Source of the DNA: Costus lasius
Taxonomy: Eukaryota > Streptophyta > Magnoliopsida > Zingiberales > Costaceae
DNA length: 64,000 bases
Direction: 5' to 3'
Assembly: GCA_027563935.2 (NCBI GenBank)
Contig: CM050447.1
Coordinates: 11,314,501 to 11,378,500, forward strand
Every line of letters begins with the position of its first letter. The stretch's first letter is position 1. The position numbers and the translations under genes were made by a program. The notes under the pieces were generated by a model. The model worked only from the letters and a program-made list of their open reading frames with translations. It was not told the DNA's origin and searched no databases. Positions 10,321 to 23,293 of the stretch are shown here, one piece after another.

Positions 10321-12596
10321 ATGCCGGAGGCCGGGTATCAAAATTGTTGCAAGAAGAGGGATGACATCTGCGAGAATAATGTCGGCGGCGGAGTAAGATC
10401 TTAATCTGTTTTTCTAATTATTCTTAAGATCTATAGATTCTCTTTGTTCGAATTTTGATCTAATATCCCAATTTAGTTTCATATAAGTGAAAGAAAAAAT
10501 TATATGGTATATATAAATTAGATGATGTTGTAAATTATTTACAAAGTTATAACAAATGATGGCTGTGTTTGACCCCCTTACTTATCAGCTTCTGCCGATG
10601 CACCCAGCAAAGTTGCTAGTCCAAACTGTTTGAGTAATCAGGTTCAATAATCTAATTGAGGTGGAGAATCTGCATTGTAGCTAAGAAGCTTCCAACTTCT
10701 ATGTTTTTGAGTTTACCAATAAAATATGTTTAGTACTATTTAAAATATTTTAAATTATTATTAATAAAAATTTAGAAATATAAATTTTGTATTGATAATA
10801 TTTTTAATAAATATTTTATTTATTTTAAAGATATTTATTAGTATAATCTATAATATTTTTAATATATATTTTAATTAATATTAAAAAATTAATGGTATAA
10901 TTTATAATATTTTTTAATAAATATTTTAATTATAGTTAACTAAAAATTCAATCTTTTTTATCTTACTAATATTTTTAATAAAAAAATTATTTATTATTAA
11001 TAAAAAATTAGGTAAATTATAATAATCTAACTAGAAAGTTGTGGATCTAAACACCTTCTAAACTTCTTCAATCAGTATATTTTCAACTAGCAATTCTTTA
11101 ACCAACAAAAGCTAGAAATAAAAGCTGAGTCAAACGTAGTCGGTATCTAAGTATAGTGAAAGACCAATATGAAAGAGCTATTAAGAGTGGTGGAGCTGTG
11201 AAGTAGACTTAGCCTCATATTGAGAGTGAAAGAAATAATTATATGGTATATAAGTGAATTTACTATTGTTAATTTAGACTTAAATATTTTAATAAAATTA
11301 GGAGATACTAAGTTAATAAATAGTTTATTGAAGAGGCGAACATTTTCAGTTGTTTCATTTTCCCCATTTTTGGGGATTTGGATACGCGGAGCGATTGGAA
11401 CTGTAGGGTTCGTTGTTGTGTCAGTCGCTGCTTTTTTTTCCTTGGTTGTTCGATTCTAGCTGTTCTTAGGGCCTTGTGTTCGATCTTTGTTGCAGGCTTC
11501 GAAGGCAGCTCTGAGCATGTTCCGGCGACTCCGGTGCGCGCTGAGTGGATTCCATCTCAAATCATTGTTGCTTCTCCTCGTCGGTCTTCCCATCCTCGTA
11601 GTCTTCATCTATGTCCACCACCCGAAGGTTACCTCCTTCCTTCGCCCACTGTGGGAATCCCCTCCGAAGCCCTTCACGATCATACCCCACTACCACGCTG
11701 AGAATGTCTCCATGGAGAACCTGTGCAAGCTCCACGGGTGGGGCGTCCGGGAGTTTCCGAGGCGCGTCTTCGATGCCGTCTTGTTCAGTGTCGAGCTCGA
11801 CATCCTCGAAATCCGGTGGAACGAGCTCAGCCCGTACGTCTCGGAGTTCATCCTGCTCGAGTCAAATTCGACCTTCACCAGCAACAGAAAGCCCCTCTTC
11901 TTCGCCAAGAATCGCCACCGATTCAAGTTTGCAGAGTCACGGCTGACTTACGGCACCGTGGGGGGACGATTCGTGAAAGGAGAAAATCCTTTCGTGGAAG
12001 AGTCTTACCAGAGAGTGGCGTTGGACCAGCTCATTCGGATCGCCGGCATCAGCGAGGATGATCTGTTGATCATGTCCGATGTCGATGAGATCCCAAGCGG
12101 CCACACCATCGACCTGCTCAGGTGGTGCGATGACATCCCGGAGAAGCTTCATCTCCAGCTCCGCAATTACCTCTACTCCTTTGAGTTCTACCTCGATGAT
12201 GATAGCTGGAGGGGTTCAGTCCACCGCTACCGAGCGGGGAAGACAAGATACGCCCATTTCCGTCAGGGTGACCTCCTGTTAGCCGATTCCGGGTGGCACT
12301 GCAGCTTCTGCTTCCGGCACATCAGCGACTTCACCTTCAAGATGAAGGCATACAGCCATGTGGATCGCATCAGATTTGCCCACTACTTGAATCCTTCAAG
12401 AATCCAGGATGTGATATGCCATGGAGCTGATCTTTTCGACATGCTTCCTGAGGAGCACACCTTCCAGAAGATCATTGCCAAGCTGGGTCCAATTCCTAGT
12501 TCATACTCTGCCATTCATCTTCCTGGTTACTTGATACAGAATGCTGAGCAGTACAGGTACCTTCTTCCTGGAAACTGCAAACGAGAAAGTGGCTGA
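10321..12596 (+). CDS. GT17-family beta-1,4-N-acetylglucosaminyltransferase, Golgi type II membrane protein
   Basis: Two coding exons, 10321-10392 and 11496-12596 (intron donor a|gtaag, acceptor ttgcag), give 390 residues, the usual length for plant GT17 (bisecting-GlcNAc-transferase/MGAT3-like) proteins. The start is chosen because exon 1 encodes the short Cys-rich cytosolic head (MPEAGYQNCCKKRDD...) seen in monocot relatives and splices in phase 0 to ASKAALSMF. A signal-anchor helix spans about residues 46-64. The lumenal catalytic domain follows, with FDAVLFSVELDILEIRW, GENPFVEESYQR and a DVDEIP metal/nucleotide-sugar motif (D219-D221), ending YRYLLPGNC. The family transfers GlcNAc to glycoprotein mannose residues in the Golgi; the plant acceptor is less certain. 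The intron contains an AT-rich repetitive stretch. No defect seen. Confidence 0.95.
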
Positions 12597-13449
12597 GATA
12601 GCATAGTTGCTCGATTGATTGAGATGTAATGATAACTCACATCCATGAACGAACTGCGCACTTAGTCTGCGTTGCTGACGAGTAACATTGGATGATCAAG
12701 CACCTGTTTATATTTGCAGCGTGTTGGAATAAAATTAAAAATATATATATTATTTAATATTAGCATTAAATGCTTCCGTTGCTGAACTTAAAAAAAGCTT
12801 AAAAATCTGCTCCACTCGATCAGATTTGGTGCTTTTCTCCTATTTTTTTTTTTCTTTTATTTTTTTTTAATCTTTGATTTCGCCACTGATTGACGAAAAG
12901 ATGTCTAGATCAACTTGTTTGTGGTCGTGCCGCGAGGGATGAATATTTAACTGTATTCTCGGATATTCAATTAGAGATTGAATTTTTACCTAAAGATTAG
13001 CCGTAATATGTCTTATGATTTTATCTTTCTAACTATATTTTAAATATAATTTCTAAATTTTATTAATTTATATTTTTCTATTTAAATAAAGACCTATTTG
13101 AAATTTTCAGATCACAATGATTGGTGAAATTTTGTTTTATATTAAATAAAAACTGTTTGTTATTTACGGTTATTTACAATTAAATTAAAAAACAAAATTA
13201 TCTCTCAAATTGTTCCTATTTATTGAATTATTATTCACCTAAATCAGAAAAATGACTGCTACACTTTACTGTTATATTCCTGTAATACTGTCATTGTTTC
13301 AATAAATGACTGCTACAATTTACTGTTTTAATTACTGTTTGTTACTATCTATTACACACTTTTCTGTAAAAATTTTCTGACCGGGCTGCTTAGAATTCGA
13401 GAACATGAATTCGAACATGTCCATTGCAAATAGTAAAAAAATAAACATT

Positions 13450-13817
13450 AATAAATACTTCTGTCAATAGACGTTAACAGCTCTATTAATATCTGTTATC
13501 TTTTTTATATTCATGTTCAAGCAGATTGCGTTCACGATCATCGTGGATATAACATTCACGATCATCATGGATACAACATTCACGATCATGGATATTAAAA
13601 AAAATTATGAATATTTATGTAGACTACATCCACGATAATGTAGGCTGCATCCACAATAATGTTGATGCAGCCTATATAAATATCCATAATTTTTTTTAAT
13701 ATCCATGATCGTGGATACTGTATCCACGATGCATCATGCTTAATCGTATATAAAAAAAATGACTGACGTTAATGACGTTAATGGAGCTATTAACGTTCGT
13801 TAATGAAGCTATTTATT
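13450..13817. mobile_element. Fold-back MITE with nested hairpins
   Basis: About 40 bp imperfect terminal inverted repeats (left aataaatacttctgtcaata..., right end the complement) enclose a second, nearly perfect 38 bp inverted repeat (13581-13618 against 13676-13713, core tggatattaaaaaaaattat). The middle is a run of cacgatcat / atgatcgtg units. The whole could fold into one long stem. No coding capacity. Confidence 0.7.
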
Positions 13818-13987
13818 GAGTTGTTTATTATTGTTTATTTTATTGAGATTCAAGAAATTGAACACATTCTCGAATCTTAGGGAGTTAGTGCTCAGAAATC
13901 CTAAACTGCTCAGAAAATTTTTTCCACTTTTCTGTCACTTGCTAAGTCTCGAACTTGCAATTTTGCAAAATGTGCTTAACGGATTAG

Positions 13988-14296
13988 AATCTGCTACGAG
14001 CGATTCGGCCCGTTTTTAAGTAAATTTGTAAATAAAATATAATAATAATAATAGCAAAAAGTAGCTTATTTAGAGTAGCTTAACTCATATTTCAGAAAGA
14101 TAATTAACTAGAATTATGTAATCGATAATTATTATTTTGGTGCTGATGTACTCTTTAAATTGAAGTTAATTGAGAGTATTTAGATCAAATTAAATTATAT
14201 TGAGCATTTGGATCAAATTGATATTAATATGGGTTATTTGGAGTTTTAATCTGCTACGAGCGATTCGGCCCGTTTTCAAGTAAATTTGTAAATAAA

Positions 14297-14327
<31 letters not shown>

Positions 14328-14518
14328 GCAAAAAGTAGCTTATTTAGAGTAGCTTAACTCATATTTTAGAAAGATAATTAACTAGAATTATGTAATTGAT
14401 AATTATTATTTTGGTGCTGATGTACTCTTTAAATTGAAGTTAATTGAGAGTATTTGGATCAAATTAAATTATATTGAGCATTTGGATCAAATTGATATTA
14501 ATGTGTTATTTGGAGTTT
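13988..14518. repeat. 260 bp tandem duplication
   Basis: A block starting aatctgctacgagcgattcg is repeated at 14248 with few changes; the main difference is the length of an internal (aat)n run. It lies within the decayed 12.7-16.4 kb element. Confidence 0.88.
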
Positions 14519-15589
14519 TAAATTGTCTAAAGTAACTTTGATTAATGAAATAATTTGACTGATCAAAAATTTTAAAGTGTCTTGGACCCAAAATCTCTAG
14601 TATTAATTTTGTGAAGAAAAATTTAATACAAGCAATTGGAGAGCAACTTATTGTTTCATATACACAAATTAATATTATTTAAATAGTTATGAAACGGAGG
14701 TTATATTGCTTTTGGAATTATTTTACTATTTTATCATCAACGGGTTAAACTTTTTAAAATTTGCATAATGTTTAATATTTAAGTAATATAAAATAATTTT
14801 ATAAACATTATGCAAATTATGATGCTAATACAAAACAAAAATGTCATAATATAATTGATAATTCATAATAAAACTAATGCGCATAATATGATATATATCA
14901 TAATCATAATATGTATAATGAACCTGATATACATAATAAACATAATGTATATGATAATTATTTTAATAATAATTAAAATAATTTTATTATATACATAAAA
15001 AAAATATTCTCTTAATATTTAAAATGATTTTAGAGAGTAACTTGAAGTCAGAAATTTTTATTTCATGATTTCACTTTATCATAAGAGCAATAACTCTAAT
15101 TAAATATTTATGTAATTACTATTTTTAAAAAAATATTCACTTTTTCTAAATTCAATAATAAAAATTTTAACAAAGAGTAAATTATTTAAAAATATAAAGA
15201 TGAATTATTAAAATTCCAAAACACAATAGACTTATGTAAAAACCAGAGAGCAATAAGATTAAAAATTTAGACAAAAGTTTATGAAATGGTTTGACTAAGA
15301 AAAAGTTGCATATCTTTCTTTTATAAAAATTGAGCACAAAAAAATTATTGGCTTGACAAAGCTTCCCAAGATTATAATCTTGGAAGTAACGATAGAAAAG
15401 AATGAGATTAGTTTGAAAATAGGTCTCTGAGGATGGGAACCCAACTTATATGATATGAGATATCTTGAAAGAGGTTTAATATGATAATAATAAGCTGATT
15501 GATTGGCAAGAAATCACTTTGAAAAATAAAATTTATAAGTGTATAAAAATATTTATGTGATAGAGTTGATTATCTACACCCATACATGA

Positions 15590-15960
15590 GAATATATTTT
15601 GTGCTTCTAATTTTAAAGGTAAGGAGAACTTCTCGAAGTGGTTACATACCATAAGTTGAGCCTATACACTCATTCCTTATAGGGAACTTCCTATATGAGA
15701 GAGTTCGTACACGGCAACGGCTGAGGACATAGACAACCATTAGAAGCTCTCATGAAGATATATGCGCACGACTAAAAATGAGCAACACCGTGATCGAACA
15801 AACCCTCTATTATGTGTGGATTTGTTGAAGTCTAGGTCAAAGGGAAGTAGTTCAAGACTAGTTAATTATCTTTCCTTTATATGAAAATATTTTTACTAAG
15901 TAAAAATTATATCTTTAAATACACTTTACTGACCGCATGATATAGACATGAGCGGTAATT
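15590..15960. repeat. Member of a dispersed repeat also found at the right end of the window
   Basis: The stretch with cctatatgagagag, gacatagacaaccattagaagctct and the aagtctaggtcaaaggg box is a diverged relative of 63340-63500 (cctatatgatag, gacaaccgtcaaaagctct, gattcaaagg). It is non-coding. It may be part of a shared transposon family. Confidence 0.45.
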
Positions 15961-16390
15961 TAAATTCATTTAATTATCTTGTAAAATTTAATTATATTTA
16001 TTTTTTAAATTTTATGAGGATTGTTAGAATAAAATTAAAAAAATATTTAATGTACTAGCCTTAAGAAAAGGTTTGCAGAGCATGAGATTTGGTGCTCCTC
16101 TTCCTCTCATCTTCATTCTTTTCTTCTATTTTGTTTTATTTTCTTGGATCTTTGATTTCGCTACTCAATGCTGAAAGAACGTCAAGATAATTTCCCAACG
16201 ATCGTGCTCACAGAAAAGGAATACTCACCGTATTCTCAGGTGTTTAATCCGGAATTAACTCATTCACCTGAGGATAAGCCACAATATGTCTCTGGGTTCT
16301 ATCTAACTCTCTTTTAAACATAATTTTTAAATTTTATTAATTTATATTTTTTATTTAAATAAAGATCTAGTTGAAATATTGAGACCAACA

Positions 16391-18400
16391 AGTAATCGTT
16401 TACAAGTTTCTAAATGATCTCAGCCGATTCTAGCCATGGAGTTTATTCATTGCAATATGATGATGAGTCATTGTTGTGGGCTCAAAAATGAGTGGCATTT
16501 CCAAATAATTATGTTATTCACTGGATTCTTTATCAGTTGAAATTGATTTGTTAATGTATTCCTCTTCTGTCACCAGACTAGGTTCTTGTGACAGCGATAT
16601 TGTAACATATGATTTGGCGATTTATCCATTTGGATCTCTTACTAGTAAGTTTCTGCTTATGTCTGTCCTTCAGTTTTCTTTCCAGATGTTGTAATGTGTG
16701 TCAGCAAAACCAAATAAGTCCAGTTTTTTTCGCTGTATGTGACCTCATTTAGCTGTAGCAGTTTCCATACCTCGATTTGCTGACTCCTACAATCTTGAAA
16801 GGATTTCTATTTTGTTTGTCCAGATTTGGTGTCTTTTTGTAAACAATTCTTGCCAACCCTGAGCAGATGTTCTCATATCTTCATATCTGAAAGGGGATTC
16901 GATGGCATTAATGAACTGAATCTTTTAAGAGGGTAAAGATGATTGCTGGGCAAGAACATGAATGTGAAGGATTGAATCTACTTTAATGACTAAGCAAACC
17001 TTAAATTTTAGACTGCGAGGCTGACCCCTCTAATTTTTGTTTCATTTGACCTCCATTAGTCAGCTCTGAAACTTTGTGTTAATTGGTTTCCCTCTCACTG
17101 ATCATCATAGCACGAACGCTGCTTCGTAGAGGGAGAACATTGAAGTCAGAGAACAGTTAGTGGGACATGGAAGCATTCAGTTGACTTAAATCTAATTAGG
17201 TTATTTGAAACAGGTTAGCTCAGATTCAAATGGCCATAGGATTAGTCCACATTAATCACATTGACGAAAGAAATATTCTAAATTTTTATATTGCATCAAA
17301 AATATTATAATTATGTTAAGATTATTAGGTTTAAATTACTACATTTAGAATATGAAAATGAATGACATATCATAAACAATATGTAAATGAATAATATATT
17401 GTAGATTGAATATGTCATGCGCAGGTCGTTTGCTCTAATAGTAGCATAGAAGATGAAATAAACGATATATCACAATACTTTCTCCTCCAATAGCTTCCCC
17501 TCTTGATCATTCCTTTGGATTTTCCTCATCCTCAACCTTATCCCTGCCATCCTCCACTGTTCTCCTCTTCATTGTTCTTTTAATTCCACAGCTTAATTTA
17601 TAAATCTTGGAGGAATTTTTTTTTAGGATTTAGAATTGCATGAATTTCTCTAAACACATCACAGAAAAAGGAAATTCGAAACAACACAATTAACCATCAG
17701 TGAGGGGTTAGTAGCAAGCTAGTTTGATCCATATTTATAAAACCCGACTGATTCAGTTCCACTCTAGGCAAAATAGAGTAAAATCATTGACCAAATTAAC
17801 TCAGGTTAAAGCAATGTAAATTTTATTATATAATTTTAGCACTAACTATTTTATTGTGTCGCAATATATATTTATAAAGTTTTGTAAAACATGCAATCCA
17901 ATCAGACAACTTACTGATCCAACTTGTTAACCAGTCCATAATTTAACTCGTCTCATTGTTTGTACACCCCCTAAAATATTTTCTTTACGTAATTGGTACA
18001 CGTGGTGCACTTACACAAATGGTTCATACATGTGAAAATTACTACTCGTACTCGGCGTTCATACCTTGCAGAATTGAAGTTAAATGGAACTAAACATGAT
18101 TTAAAAATGATAACTAAATAGCTGAATGAACCGACTGCAGAATGAGAAGAATTCTCAGCTGACACTAAACCCCTCTCACTTACTTTTCCATTTATGATCA
18201 TAATTATCATTTGAAACGCCAAACTGACCACAAGGTCTTGTGATCGGCCAATTAAGCATTGAAGACGATGGTTACTAGCTCCTCACACAATGCACGAAAT
18301 AAAACTGATACTTTCTGTTTGTGAAGATTATCTTCTTGCCACACCAGACAATCTGATATTTTGGTCATGCCGTCACAGAGCTTTGTTTCCATTTCTCAGC
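16391..18400. other. Intergenic region between two genes
   Basis: No coding sequence or structured repeat recognised. The FLX-like gene ends at 18408 on the minus strand, so its 3'UTR should lie within roughly 18100-18407. Confidence 0.45.
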
Positions 18401-18407
18401 ATCCTAC

Positions 18408-19538
18408 TCAGCGGGCTTGGGGCCCTCCGTAAGTGTTCATATCTCCGTATGTGTTCATCGTATTACTAATGTAAGAATCAGCTCCCTGGACTACTGTCCC
18501 ACTGTTTATAGGAGCTTGAGGTATTGCATGTGCTTCAGAATAGTGGGCAGGATTAGCATTGCTGAAACTGCTAACATAGCCACCATCAATGTAGCTAACT
18601 CCGTTGCTGAGGTTGTCTGCATAGCCAACAGGTTGTCCTACAGCTGGATATGTGCCTCCATATTGGTTGGGTGCTACATATAAAATTGACAGAAATTTTA
18701 AGAAAGATTGACCAAGAAAAATGTGTAGAAAATCACACTAAATCAAAAAAAAAAACCACTTATTCTCTGTTGGGCACTTTTTACTTCAGCTTTTAGCCTC
18801 TCCACTTCGCTTGCCATAGACATCAGATTCTTCTCCATGCCTCGCATCCGCTCTACTTGCTCGATGTTCAAGCCCTTCTCGTACTCGAAAATAGAGCTTT
18901 AACCGAAAGATTAACAAGGAGTTTATAGACATTTTGATAAACTAATGAAGTAAATTTCAGTGGGCATGAAAATTACTAATAACTTACCGCAATTTCTGGT
19001 GCTCCTGTCTCAAACCATCTAAATCGGAGTGCAACTCGGGCAACTTTTTGAAGTCAGTGGATGATTTTTGCAGTTCTTCTGTCACTAGTTGTATCTCAGC
19101 AGTCAGTTCCTGTCTCGCAGAAACAAGTTTCCGTGCCTCCAAATGCGCTTGCTGGAGTTCCTCCTTCACTGCATCAACGGCATGCATATCACCTTCCATT
19201 TTTCCGATCTTTTCCAGTAATCCTCTAATTTGGATATTGGTTTCAGTGCGGATGCTTCCAAGATGAGATTGCAGGCTTTGCAGTTCTTTCTGAGTACCAG
19301 CAAGATCCTGCCTCATGGCCACGTTACTTGCAGCCAATCTTCGGTTTTCTTGAGCAAGCCTTTCCATCTCACCTTCCTGAACTGCAACCTTCTTTTCAAG
19401 CTGCTCTGTCGGAAGAAGGGGCTCGCTTGGGCGGTGACCAGCAGGAGCTGGACCTGGAGGGGGGCCGTGTCGCATCATTCCAGGTACTTGGATGACTCGC
19501 CCCCCATAGGCTGATGATCTGCGCCCACGTGCATCCAT
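18408..19538 (-). CDS. FLX-like (FLOWERING LOCUS C EXPRESSOR-like) coiled-coil protein
   Basis: Three coding exons on the minus strand: 18988-19538, 18760-18896 and 18408-18673, giving about 317 residues. The proline-rich head (MDARGRRSSAYGGRV, then PPPGPAPAGHRPSEPLLP) and the long heptad-rich stretch from about residue 45 to 235 (LEKKVAVQEGEMERLAQENR, YEKGLNIEQVERMRGMEKNL, ASEVERLKAEV) are typical of the FLX/FLL family. The tail is Tyr/Gly/Asn-rich. In Arabidopsis FLX and FLL4 act with FRIGIDA in the nucleus to raise FLC; the role of the other FLX-like members, and of monocot ones, is less clear, so I infer only a scaffold-like function. Exon 2/3 joining uses a weak donor (ATAA|GTGG), so that boundary could be off by a few codons. 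An acceptor (TTATTAG|GAACC) lies just before the ATG, implying a 5'UTR intron. Confidence 0.9.
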
Positions 19539-19870
19539 GGTTCCTAATAAAGATCAAGTTCATTAGATTGTGTAAGAATGAACTATGTTGTAAAATTGTG
19601 ACAGGCAACTCTTTACAAGTCCATGAAAGGAGCCTTCTTCATCCTTCTGCCTCCACTTCCAAAGATTATTAAACAGGTAGATACAAAATTCTTGTGTTCT
19701 CTAAACAATTTTGGTAGAAAATTGTCTCCTACCTGATATACACACCAGTATTCAGTCTTCACCTAATGCAAATGCCAAAAGTTAACATGTCTGTATTGAG
19801 ATCTGGCAGATTTCAGTTTTAGTGACCATAAGAAATGGATTAAACTTTCCAAGGTTTCGCTAACTAGAGC

Positions 19871-22355
19871 CAGGGCCTCATGATTCTCTACCTCCATTGA
19901 ATTAGGATTCTACAAGCAGATTTAGACTTATTCCAGCCAACAATCATTTTAGTGCTTATATTCTTGTAATTTAGATAAAGAAGCATGACTTATGAACTGC
20001 AACCAAGTTAACCCACTCAAAAGCATAATAAAGTATCTCCGCAATTTTGCAGTACTGTTACAGGTCCAGATAGAAACAAAATAAATGGCCTAGACTGCTT
20101 CTCTAAAACAGATCTTTTTACATGTTCAATGAAAATTGTGCAAAAGTGACAAGACCAGAAAAACAGCAATTAACTTCTTAAGTTAGTCAAATTGGGAATT
20201 ACTTTGTCTAGATAGGGTTTCTTTATTTACTTACAAGAAAAACAGAATGCTACTTTTTTTACCCAAAGGAGAGAACCTTCTGAACCAATGGGTCCTATGT
20301 AATAATATATATTTTATAGGACAGATTTAGCACACAAGCTCCTTTTTGGGTTGAACTAAGATTCAAATTCCAATGCTTTCACCCAGGGTGTTATTCTGAT
20401 CATTTTGTGTCTTAGATGATATTACAATATAGCTCCAATCATTAAACAGCATTTTTTTCTATAACTAAAAGAAATACACAGTATTTTATTTGCCTTGAAA
20501 GACAAGGCACCATTCAAAGATAATAAGAATATCAGTATAAGCATTAAAAATAAAACAACTAAATTAAAAGAATTGGGAAATTAACATGACCAAAAGAAAA
20601 TGACAGCTTTGGCTTTATCAAACTCAATGTCCAAATTTGGCACTTGAAAAGCAATGGTAGAGGTGATCCAGAACAAGGATATGTCGACAAATATTGAACT
20701 GCATATTTGTTTCATAAATAGGAAATAGTATTTTTATGGCGATATTGGTCATTGGTCTCTCATCTAGAATGGTGTTTTGGCTGCTGAGCTCATGATGATT
20801 TTTTGGCTCAATTAACGCATTCACCGTGGTTCTAACTTCTAACAATAGTTTTTGAAATAAATATATTTGAAGAATAATATCACCCTCAAAATTCTCTTGC
20901 CTAATCTTCATGAATGTCTCTCAATCGGATGCTACCATAACGAATTCAATAAAGACAGAATTCTTTAAGTGTAAATCTTCAACAACAACTCATTTGAAAG
21001 GTATTATCTGTCCAGAGATAATAGATTCCCCAGAAAAACAAAATCCAAGAGATATTGCGAATAAATAATAGATTAAGAAATAGAAAATGGGAGATGACCA
21101 TAGAAAATCAATGTGTACTATGAAAATTGATTGTGGAATCAATCAAACACATTTTCTATGAATGTGCCTTCACAATAACCAGATGATTATATTACATTAT
21201 GCAAAAGAATCTAAAACAAATGCATCTATCTCTGAATGTATGGGATGTAAGCATCCACTCAAATAGGGAAAGCAAAGGTATGATAATGTAATAATTGCAA
21301 TTTTGGTTTGAAAGAAATAGCTAGATCTTCATAATTGTAGAAAGGGCTGTCATTGGGGTTTTGGTAAATGAGCTTCTTGCAGCTAGGAACTTCAATTCTT
21401 CTAGAGTCAGGAAATAGCTTTTGTAACTAAAACTACATTTGTTCCCATAGACCTTTAGCCTAGTCATTTTCTGATATGTGATTATTTTACCTTTTCAACT
21501 GAATTACAAGGTTAACTTTGGTCCTTTGATAAAAAAGGTATGACACATTTAAACTGCATACCAGAAATGCAATGTGGTAGACCACTGCATACACATCTGC
21601 AGCCTGATGGATCACTTTTTATGACCACGGTAGTTCTAAATATTAATCATGGTGAAGTTGGTACAAACAACAAAGGCATCAGATAATTATCCTATTTCAC
21701 TTAACAGTACTTTTCTATTTTCATAACATCTTCTTGCATGATAGTGTGCATTAACCTACACTTTCAAAATACTAAAAATAGACATCGGGTTTACTATCCG
21801 GATCACTTGTTCTCATAATGAATTACCTACAATAAGTAGGTTTTCTAATTTTGTTATGTTATTGCTAATTAAAAAATAGTTAAAGTATGCGAAGAATAAA
21901 ATTGAACCAATACAGAAGCTAAAGACTGGAATTTATTGTAGCATCGTTTGTTTGCCAAGTCCAGATGATCCTCCATATAATATGTTACGGGCCCATAGGC
22001 CCATTAAGGAAAGGGTATGAGGGTTTATGGGAAAGGGTGTGAGGGTTTGTGTGAAAAGGTGTGAGGGTGAAAGGGTGTGAAGGAAGGGGTGCGGAATATA
22101 AATAAGGATATAGGGTTAAAATTAGAGATTGTCCAGTGTCTTGTTATTTTCTCATTTGGGCGTGTTTTGCACGATTCTCGCCGGTGATGGCTGAGGGGTT
22201 TCTATCATAATATGGTTTTCATTAGATAGTGTCTCAAAACTAAACTTTCCGATGTGAATATTTGTTTGGTGAAAGAAGAATGGAAGAAAACGTCAGAAAC
22301 ATGAAACAATAAAGAGAATCGAAGCCAAATCGTAGCCAAATTATTATTACTAACG
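19871..22355. repeat. Repeat R2: copy of R1 within the FLX-like 5' intron
   Basis: Matches 972-3460 in the same orientation over its length, with small indels and one 225 bp solo LTR inserted at 21983-22207. It lies wholly between the predicted FLX-like 5'UTR exon and first coding exon, so it is intronic. Confidence 0.88.
21983..22207. mobile_element. Small solo LTR (225 bp) with TAATA target duplication
   Basis: Begins tgttacgggcccat and ends gtttctatca, with the 5 bp duplication TAATA on each side (21978-21982 and 22208-22212). The homologous site in R1 (about 3290) lacks it and so shows the empty site. The end sequences resemble the LTRs of the gag-only element at 33.6-36.8 kb (tgttacgggcccatta ... 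tatca), suggesting one family. Confidence 0.85.
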
Positions 22356-22563
22356 TTTTCTACACTCTCATTCGAAGCATACCTACACAAGTTAAATGGG
22401 AAAAACTAGAGCATAGTTTGGTTAATTTACTACTGATGGATCCTTTCAAACAATTGAGGCTAGCAGAGCTCTAAGTACTTTTGCAGGAAAGATATTAGGA
22501 TTTGCCATGTGTTTGATCGCAGGATCATCAAAAATTAAACTATAACCCAAGTAGCCAAGGTAC

Positions 22564-22845
22564 CTGCAAGACAGCGGCCGACGCTGAGGGAATGCTGAGG
22601 GAAGAGGCCGACGCTAGGTAAGAGGCGGACGACACAGGCGACCGCGGACGACGCTGAGGCAACGGCGGACAGGCGACAGAGAAGACGGCGGACACGACGC
22701 TGAGGCGACGGCGGAAGGGCGACAGAGAAGACACCGGCTGCGAGAGAGGGACGGCGGACGCGAAGGGCGAGCGCAGGGAATCGGGAAAACCCTAAAGACG
22801 GGCGAGAATAGAGAACCGAGGGAAGTCGGGTCAAGAAAATCACCT
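22564..22845 (-). other. Predicted 5'UTR exon of the FLX-like gene
   Basis: GC-rich minus-strand block ending in CTTGCAG|GTACCT, a good donor at 22563/22564, that would splice to the acceptor at about 19546 just before the FLX-like ATG. It holds a telo-box type motif (aaaccctaaa on the plus strand, about 22790), common in plant 5'UTRs and promoters. Apparent ORFs are Arg/Ser/Ala-rich without family resemblance. The link to FLX is by position and splice signals only. Confidence 0.5.
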
Positions 22846-23293
22846 CCTCCGCTTCTCAGCTACAGTATATCTTTAATTGATTGAAATCGAGAAGGCATAT
22901 CCAAACGCCTTTAGTTTTTTATTTTGACCGACCGCAAGCTCATAAGCTCAAAAAGTTGAGCCAAACACAACCATAAATATGATCCTACTTTTGATGCCAG
23001 ACAAGATTGCTTTTTCACCACAATACGGGGGGATGGTTAAAGTAGAGATCGGGCAACACAGATCTTAAAGCAGTAATAAATATCATTATGCGACCCTTTG
23101 AAGATAGTAATTTTTTTTATCTTTATTATCTATATTTATCTTATAAAGAATCACTATATAGTTTTTTGTCCATAAAATAATAATAATTGTATATTGATAT
23201 TTAAAAGTTTTGATATAGTTTTTTTATCCATAAAATAATAATAATTGTATATTGATATTTAAAAGTTTTGAAGTAGTGATTCTATAACATTTA

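Larger units (their letters stand above)
12722..16390 (+). mobile_element. Degenerate LTR-type element with about 380 bp terminal repeats
   Basis: Two related 370-390 bp blocks in direct orientation (12722-13110 and 16022-16390) begin tgtt(g/a)gaataaaatta, as many Copia LTRs do, and share the tttgatttcgc and tttatttaaataaaga motifs. Just before the second copy, atgaggat|tgttag resembles a polypurine tract/LTR junction. The interior has no recognisable gag or pol and holds other repeats (13450-13817, 13988-14518, 15590-15960). Target duplications are not evident. It is either a very old, gutted Copia-like element or two solo copies of one repeat family. Confidence 0.5.

Noticed and set aside
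11378..11946. Alternative frames of 107-112 codons over the GT17 gene
   Set aside because: Shadows of the GC-rich GT17 exon; only the spliced frame matches the family.
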